Of a stretch of DNA of 9,098 bases, positions 5,181 to 9,098 are shown in pieces. The translations under genes and the position numbers were made by a program. Source of the DNA: Acidobacteriota bacterium (lineage in GTDB: Bacteria; Actinomycetota; Acidimicrobiia; Acidimicrobiales; UBA8190); contig JAGWNV010000084.1 of NCBI GenBank assembly GCA_028872975.1, positions 1 through 9,098 on the forward strand, in the 5' to 3' direction. How positions within the stretch are numbered: the first letter of the stretch is position 1; each line of letters begins with the position of its first letter. The notes under the pieces are model-generated. The model did no database searches and was not told the DNA's origin. It saw nothing but the letters and a program-made list of their open reading frames with translations.

Positions 5181-7021
5181 ACGAGGAGGGGCGCCCGGGA
5201 GCGCCCACGACGACGGAAGGCGGCGACGTGACGGCGACGATGTCGGTGGAGGAGGCGACGCGGGCGCTCACCGCGCCCGGCCAGATGTTCGAGATGGAGG
5301 AGACCGACATCGGCGGCGTGCCGACGCGGGTCTGGAAGCACGCCCCGGGATCGCTGCGCGACGTGCTCGAGCTCTCCCGGGGCCACGGGGACAAGGCGTA
5401 CCTCGTCTACGAGGACGAGCAGACCACCTTCGAGGAGCACTACCGGATCGTCGCCGCGCTGGCCGGGACGCTCGTGGACCGCTTCGGGCTGGCCAAGGGC
5501 GACCGGGTCACCATCGCCATGCGGAACCTGCCCGAGTGGGCCATGGCCTTCTGGGCGGCGAGCGCAGCCGGGGGGATCGTGGTGCCGCTCAACGCCTGGT
5601 GGACGGGTCCCGAGCTCGAGTACGGACTGGCCGACTCGGGAACCGCCGTCGCCTTCGTGGACGGCGAGCGGTTCCGGCGCATCCTCCCCCACCTCGGGGC
5701 CCTCCCCGACCTGCGCGCCGTGGTGGTCACCACCGAGGACCGCACCCCGTTCGAGGCCCCGGCCGACGCGCCCGTCCCCGTCATCTCCTTCGCCGAGCTC
5801 GTGGCCGACGTGCCGGCCGAGGCGGCGCTCCCCGACGTCGCCCTCGACCCCGAGGACGACGCCACCATCTTCTACACCTCGGGCACCACCGGCCGCCCCA
5901 AGGGCGCGGTGGGCACCCAGCGCAACATGTGCACCAACCTGATGAGCCTCTTCTTCATCAACTCCCGCCAGTCCCTGCGGGGCTCGAGCGGCATCGGGGA
6001 GGCGCCGCCGGGGACGGGGCAGAGCGCGTCGCTCCTGTCGGTGCCCCTCTTCCACGCCACCGGCTGCCACTCGGTCCTCGTGGCCAACACGGCAGCGGGG
6101 AACAAGCTCGTGATGATGCACCACTGGGACCCGGAACGGGCCCTCGAGTTGATCGAGCGCGAGCAGATCACCTCCTTCGGAGGCGTGCCGGCCATGGTCA
6201 TGCAGGTGATCGACTCCCCCGACTTCGCCCGGCGCGACACCTCCTCGGTGCGCGCCGTCGCCTACGGCGGGGCGCCGGCCCCACCCGAGCTGGTGCGGCG
6301 CATCAAGGAGCACTTCCCGGTGAGCGCCCCCTCCAACGGCTACGGCCTCACCGAGACCTCGTCGGTGACGACCATGAACTCCGGCGACGACTACGCCCGC
6401 AAGCCCGACAGCGTGGGCCCCCCCGTCCCCGTCTGCGACGTGCGGCTCGTCCCCGACGGGTTCGCCGGCGAGGAGCCCACCGACGACCTCCCGAGCGGCC
6501 CGGAGGCGACCGGGGAGCTGTGGATCAAGGGGCCCAACGTCGTCAGGGGCTACTGGAACAAGCCCGAGGCCACGGCGGCCAGCTTCACCCGGGGCTGGCT
6601 CCACTCCGGAGACGTGGCCCGCATCGACGACGAGGGGTTCGTCTACATCGTCGACCGGGCCAAGGACATGGTGATCCGCGGCGGGGAGAACGTGTACTCG
6701 GTGGAGGTGGAGTCGGCGCTCTTCGAGCACCCCTCGGTGGCCGACTGCGCCGTCATCGGCGTGCCCCACCCGGTGCTGGGCGAGGAGGTGGGCGCCGCCG
6801 TGGTGCTGCGGCCGGGCGCCAAGGTGAGCGCCGAGGAGCTCGCCCGCCACGTGCGGGACCGCCTCGCCGCCTTCAAGGTGCCGACGCACATCTGGTTCCG
6901 GGGCGAGCCCCTCCCCCGCAACCCGCAGGGCAAGGTGTTGAAGCGCGAGCTTCGCTCGGCGCTGGTCGGCGCCGGGGACGCGCCCCCGGGGGCCGAGCCC
7001 CCGGCCGAAGAGGTGGGCTGA
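5177..7021 (+). CDS. Class I adenylate-forming enzyme, acyl-CoA synthetase (AMP-binding)
   Basis: This 614-residue ligase activates a carboxylic acid to acyl-AMP and then acyl-CoA. Core motifs are complete: phosphate loop YTSGTTGRPKG (233-243), YGLTE (389-393), the HSGD motif with D479, hinge-region R494 in DRAKDMVIRGGENVYS, and catalytic K586 in PRNPQGKVLKREL. The overall form is FadD-like, consistent with fatty, aromatic or other hydrophobic acids; the substrate is not certain. The chosen ATG overlaps the AKR stop (ATGA) and has a G-rich run just before it. A GTG at 5228 is a real alternative: GGAAGG (5215-5220) lies 7 nt before it, and the 17 residues between look unconserved. The same reading frame stays open far upstream into the AKR gene, but that part is an out-of-frame shadow. 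Gene position suggests a role with the AKR and SDR. Confidence 0.93.
   Translation: MNEEGRPGAPTTTEGGDVTATMSVEEATRALTAPGQMFEMEETDIGGVPTRVWKHAPGSLRDVLELSRGHGDKAYLVYEDEQTTFEEHYRIVAALAGTLVDRFGLAKGDRVTIAMRNLPEWAMAFWAASAAGGIVVPLNAWWTGPELEYGLADSGTAVAFVDGERFRRILPHLGALPDLRAVVVTTEDRTPFEAPADAPVPVISFAELVADVPAEAALPDVALDPEDDATIFYTSGTTGRPKGAVGTQRNMCTNLMSLFFINSRQSLRGSSGIGEAPPGTGQSASLLSVPLFHATGCHSVLVANTAAGNKLVMMHHWDPERALELIEREQITSFGGVPAMVMQVIDSPDFARRDTSSVRAVAYGGAPAPPELVRRIKEHFPVSAPSNGYGLTETSSVTTMNSGDDYARKPDSVGPPVPVCDVRLVPDGFAGEEPTDDLPSGPEATGELWIKGPNVVRGYWNKPEATAASFTRGWLHSGDVARIDDEGFVYIVDRAKDMVIRGGENVYSVEVESALFEHPSVADCAVIGVPHPVLGEEVGAAVVLRPGAKVSAEELARHVRDRLAAFKVPTHIWFRGEPLPRNPQGKVLKRELRSALVGAGDAPPGAEPPAEEVG
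7011..7017 (+). promoter_or_regulatory. Ribosome binding site of the SDR gene
   Basis: AGGTGGG lies within the last codons of the ligase gene, 8 nt before ATG 7026. It supports the chosen SDR start and translation within the same transcript. Confidence 0.6.
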
Positions 7022-7025
7022 GCCG

Positions 7026-7823
7026 ATGCTGGCACTGGACGGGGCCCGGGCCGTCGTGACCGGGGGCGCATCGGGCATCGGCAGGGCGTCGTGCCGGGCC
7101 CTGGCGGCGGCGGGGGCGGCGGTGGCGGTGGCCGACCTCGATGCCGAGGGTGCCGAGAAGGTCGCCGCCGAGGTGGGCGGGATCGCCCTCGTCGTCGACG
7201 TCACCGACGCCGAGTCCCTCCGCAACGCCGTCGACAGGGCCGCCGCCGAGCTCGGCGGGCTCAGCATCCTCGTGAACAACGCCGGGGGCAGCACCATGCA
7301 GGGCCTGGCCGACTGGAGTCCCGAGGAGTGGGACCGGATCGTCCGGCTCAACCTCACCGGCGTCTGGAACGCCATGCGGGCCGGCATCGGCCACCTGCTG
7401 GCCGGCGGCGGGGGTTCGGTGGTCAACACGGCGTCGATCAGCGGCACCCGGCCCTCTGCGGGCGAGACGCCCTACGCGGCGGCGAAGGCGGGGGTGGTCG
7501 CCCTCACCGCCTCGGCCGCCCTCGAGTACGCGCCGGACGTGCGGGTGAACGCCGTGGCACCGGGGATGATCCGCACCAACCTGACCTCGGTGCTCCTCGA
7601 CTACATCCCCGACATGGTGGCGCACTACGAGGACATCACCCCGCTGCACCGGATCGGGACGCCGGAGGACGTCGCCGACGTGGTGGTCTTCCTGTGCAGC
7701 GACGCCGCCCGGTTCGTCACCGGCCAGACCCTCGTCGTCGACGGCGGGATGACCCTGCACGGGGCCGGGGTGGACGGCCTCTACGACCGCTTCTTCCGCA
7801 GCGGGAGCCCGCCGGCGGGCTGA
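7026..7823 (+). CDS. Short-chain dehydrogenase/reductase (classical SDR)
   Basis: This 265-residue Rossmann-fold oxidoreductase interconverts alcohols and ketones. Cofactor motif TGGASGIG is at 12-19, NNAG at 84-87, N109 in LNLTG, S137 in NTASISG, and the active-site YAAAK at 150-154, so the N-S-Y-K tetrad is complete. D37 at the end of the second strand favours NAD(H) over NADP(H), by family rule. The VNAVAPGMIRT and FVTGQTLVVDGGM segments are typical of the FabG-like branch. It starts 4 nt after the ligase stop with AGGTGGG before it. Placement after a CoA ligase would suit oxidation or reduction of a hydroxyacyl or alcohol intermediate, which is inference. Its last codons and stop form part of a perfect palindrome. 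Confidence 0.94.
   Translation: MLALDGARAVVTGGASGIGRASCRALAAAGAAVAVADLDAEGAEKVAAEVGGIALVVDVTDAESLRNAVDRAAAELGGLSILVNNAGGSTMQGLADWSPEEWDRIVRLNLTGVWNAMRAGIGHLLAGGGGSVVNTASISGTRPSAGETPYAAAKAGVVALTASAALEYAPDVRVNAVAPGMIRTNLTSVLLDYIPDMVAHYEDITPLHRIGTPEDVADVVVFLCSDAARFVTGQTLVVDGGMTLHGAGVDGLYDRFFRSGSPPAG
7806..7821 (+). terminator. Perfect 16-nt palindrome overlapping the SDR stop codon
   Basis: AGCCCGCCGGCGGGCT is its own reverse complement and would fold into a 6-bp GC stem with a CCGG tetraloop. It ends on the first base of the TGA stop. It is the only strong hairpin between the four-gene unit and the LCP gene, so it may terminate transcription despite lacking a U-tract. A protein-binding operator is an alternative. 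Confidence 0.45.
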
Positions 7824-7863
7824 ACATCGTGCCAGGTGACACCCCGGCGGTGCGCCCAGCCGG

Positions 7864-7869
7864 TACCGT
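7864..7869 (+). promoter_or_regulatory. Possible -10 box of the LCP gene
   Basis: TACCGT, a TANNNT match, lies 9 nt before GTG 7879, which has no Shine-Dalgarno sequence. Transcription would begin at or within about 3 nt of the start codon. No clear -35 is seen. It is weaker than the dut and orn cases because the spacing is slightly long. Confidence 0.35.
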
Positions 7870-7878
7870 CGTTGCACC

Positions 7879-9098
7879 GTGAGCGGCCCAGAAGACAGCC
7901 CCGGACGCGGGCCGCTCCTCACCCGGTGGAGCGAGCGCGATCCCGACACGCCGGTCTGGGGGCCGGCGGCGAACCGCGCCACCCTCCGCCAGGCCGCCAC
8001 CAGGGCGCGGCACCGCCGGCGGCGCCGCCGCATCCTCCTCGGCGTGGGTCTCGTCCTGGTCCTGATCGTCGGCGCCCTGGCCGGCTACGGCGAGTACCTC
8101 AACCACGAGATCCGCCGCCTCGACGTCCGCGGGCTCACCGCCTCGCCCTCGAGCGGCGTCGAGAACGTCCTCATGGTGGGGTCCACCTCCCGCTGCGTCC
8201 TCCAGCAGCAGAACGCCGCCTTCGGCCTGTGCTCCCAGGGCGTGACCGGGGTGAACAGCGACGTGGTGATGCTCCTGCACCTCGACCCCAACAAGAAGAA
8301 GGTCTCCATCCTCTCGATCCCCCGCGACCTCTTCGTCCCCAATGCCAGGACGACCGGGGCCAACAAGATCGACGCCGCGCTGTACCAGGGCCCGAGCCAG
8401 CTGGTGGCCGCCATCCAGCAGGACTTCGGCATCCCCGTCCAGCACTACGTCGTGCTCAACTTCGACACCTTCCAGGGCATCGTGAACGCCCTGGGCGGGA
8501 TCAAGATGTACTTCCCCATGCCCGTGTTCGACGCCCAGTCGGACCTCGACATCCGCCAGACGGGCTGTCTCCCCCTGAACGGCTTCGAGGCCCTGGCCGT
8601 GGTCCGGGCCCGGCACCTGCAGTACAAGCCGCCCACGGTGACCACCATGAACCACTACGCCTGGCCGTACGACCCCCAGAGCGACCTGAGCAGGATCCGG
8701 CGCGATCACGAATTCATCCGGGTCCTGGCCGGCGAGGTGTCCAAGCGGGGACTGGCCAACCCCCTCACCGACCAGTCCCTCGTGTCGGCGGTGGCGCCCG
8801 ACCTCCAGGTCGACAGCGGGCTGTCGGCCACCGACATGATCAACCTGGTGCTCACCTTCCACGGCGTGAGCCCGGCTGGGGCACCGCAGGCCACCATGCC
8901 GGTGCTCGTCCACGCCGGGCTCTCCTACTACTACCAGGGCTACGACTACGGCAGCGTCGAGCTCACGAGCGAGCCCGAGGACCGCCAGGCCATCTACCAG
9001 TTCCTCGGACTGCCGGCCGGGCGCGACACGATGACGGGCAAGCCGCTGCCGTCCCCCTCGAGCGTCACCGTCTCGGTCGTGAACGGCACCGGCGTCTA
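7879..9098 (+). CDS. LytR-CpsA-Psr (LCP) family envelope protein, 3'-truncated by the window end
   Basis: At least 406 residues are open to the window edge. LCP enzymes attach glycopolymers from lipid carriers to peptidoglycan outside the membrane. An Arg-rich cytoplasmic N-terminus (R42-R51) precedes one membrane segment (52-70), followed by the LCP domain from about 94. This holds NSDVVMLLHLD (126-136), SIPRD with R149 and D150, GANKIDAALYQG, NALGGIKM, R243 and R245 in VVRARH, and the DLSRIRRDHEF block (269-279). A LytR_C domain seems to begin at 395-406 (SVTVSVVNGTGV). Oddities: the first motif reads VGSTSR where family members usually have G-x-D-x-R, the usual RQ after DLGRI is RD here, and about ten residues are inserted after VRARH. 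C106, C118 and C230 would lie outside the cell. The GTG start is 55 bp after the SDR stop. Confidence 0.92.
   Translation, partial: MSGPEDSPGRGPLLTRWSERDPDTPVWGPAANRATLRQAATRARHRRRRRRILLGVGLVLVLIVGALAGYGEYLNHEIRRLDVRGLTASPSSGVENVLMVGSTSRCVLQQQNAAFGLCSQGVTGVNSDVVMLLHLDPNKKKVSILSIPRDLFVPNARTTGANKIDAALYQGPSQLVAAIQQDFGIPVQHYVVLNFDTFQGIVNALGGIKMYFPMPVFDAQSDLDIRQTGCLPLNGFEALAVVRARHLQYKPPTVTTMNHYAWPYDPQSDLSRIRRDHEFIRVLAGEVSKRGLANPLTDQSLVSAVAPDLQVDSGLSATDMINLVLTFHGVSPAGAPQATMPVLVHAGLSYYYQGYDYGSVELTSEPEDRQAIYQFLGLPAGRDTMTGKPLPSPSSVTVSVVNGTGV

Noticed and set aside
7103..7132. Run of GG tracts resembling a G-quadruplex
   Set aside because: It is explained by GCG, GGC and GTG codons for the Ala/Gly/Val-rich helix and strand after the SDR cofactor motif. 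Tracts are mostly only two G long.
4781..7447. Minus-strand open frame of 888 codons
   Set aside because: It is antisense to three genes with complete catalytic motifs. Its composition (His/Gly/Arg/Pro-rich) is the usual mirror of GC-rich coding DNA.
1..9098. CRISPR array, insertion sequence or toxin-antitoxin pair
   Set aside because: I searched by eye for regularly spaced repeats, transposase motifs and small paired genes and found none. The direct repeats at 12-56 are too few and irregular for an array.

Overview
The window is very GC-rich and uses GTG start codons freely. It carries an LCP-family protein whose C-terminal part begins to look like a LytR_C domain, a WS/DGAT acyltransferase, oligoribonuclease (Orn) and short TANNNT -10 boxes next to leaderless starts. 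Together these point to the chromosome of an actinobacterium (Actinomycetota). A deep lineage such as Acidimicrobiia is possible, but that is inference and not shown by the sequence.

Layout. (1) 1-1432 looks like the end of an integrated element: a complete tyrosine recombinase (199-1320, +) flanked by short direct and tandem repeats. It runs toward the 3' end of an intact tRNA-Gly(GCC) gene (1433-1508, -). (2) 1572-3456, minus strand, is a two-gene unit: dUTPase (dut) followed by a WS/DGAT-type acyltransferase 4 bp downstream. (3) 3457-3554 is a 98-bp divergent intergenic region. Each side has a TANNNT hexamer 6-7 nt before a GTG start, so dut and orn both look leaderless. (4) 3555-7823, plus strand, is a compact four-gene unit: oligoribonuclease (orn), aldo/keto reductase, class I adenylate-forming acyl-CoA ligase and short-chain dehydrogenase/reductase. 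Junctions are 6 nt, an ATGA overlap and 4 nt. It ends at a perfect 16-nt palindrome overlapping the last stop codon. (5) 7879-9098, plus strand, is a membrane-anchored LytR-CpsA-Psr protein cut off by the window end.

How the genes may work together. Orn and Dut are nucleotide housekeeping enzymes. The ligase would make acyl-CoA or aryl-CoA from a free acid, the AKR and SDR would carry out NAD(P)-dependent carbonyl/alcohol chemistry, and the WS/DGAT encoded on the other strand could esterify acyl-CoA to alcohols or diacylglycerol. A shared lipid or acid-processing role is inference from gene content and tight spacing. The LCP protein belongs to cell-envelope assembly and has its own likely promoter.

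I see no CRISPR array, no insertion sequence, and no clearly undescribed multi-gene system. The most unusual parts are the repeat-rich integrase/tRNA junction, the paired leaderless promoters, the inverted repeat around the tRNA -10 box, and a non-canonical residue in the first LCP motif.
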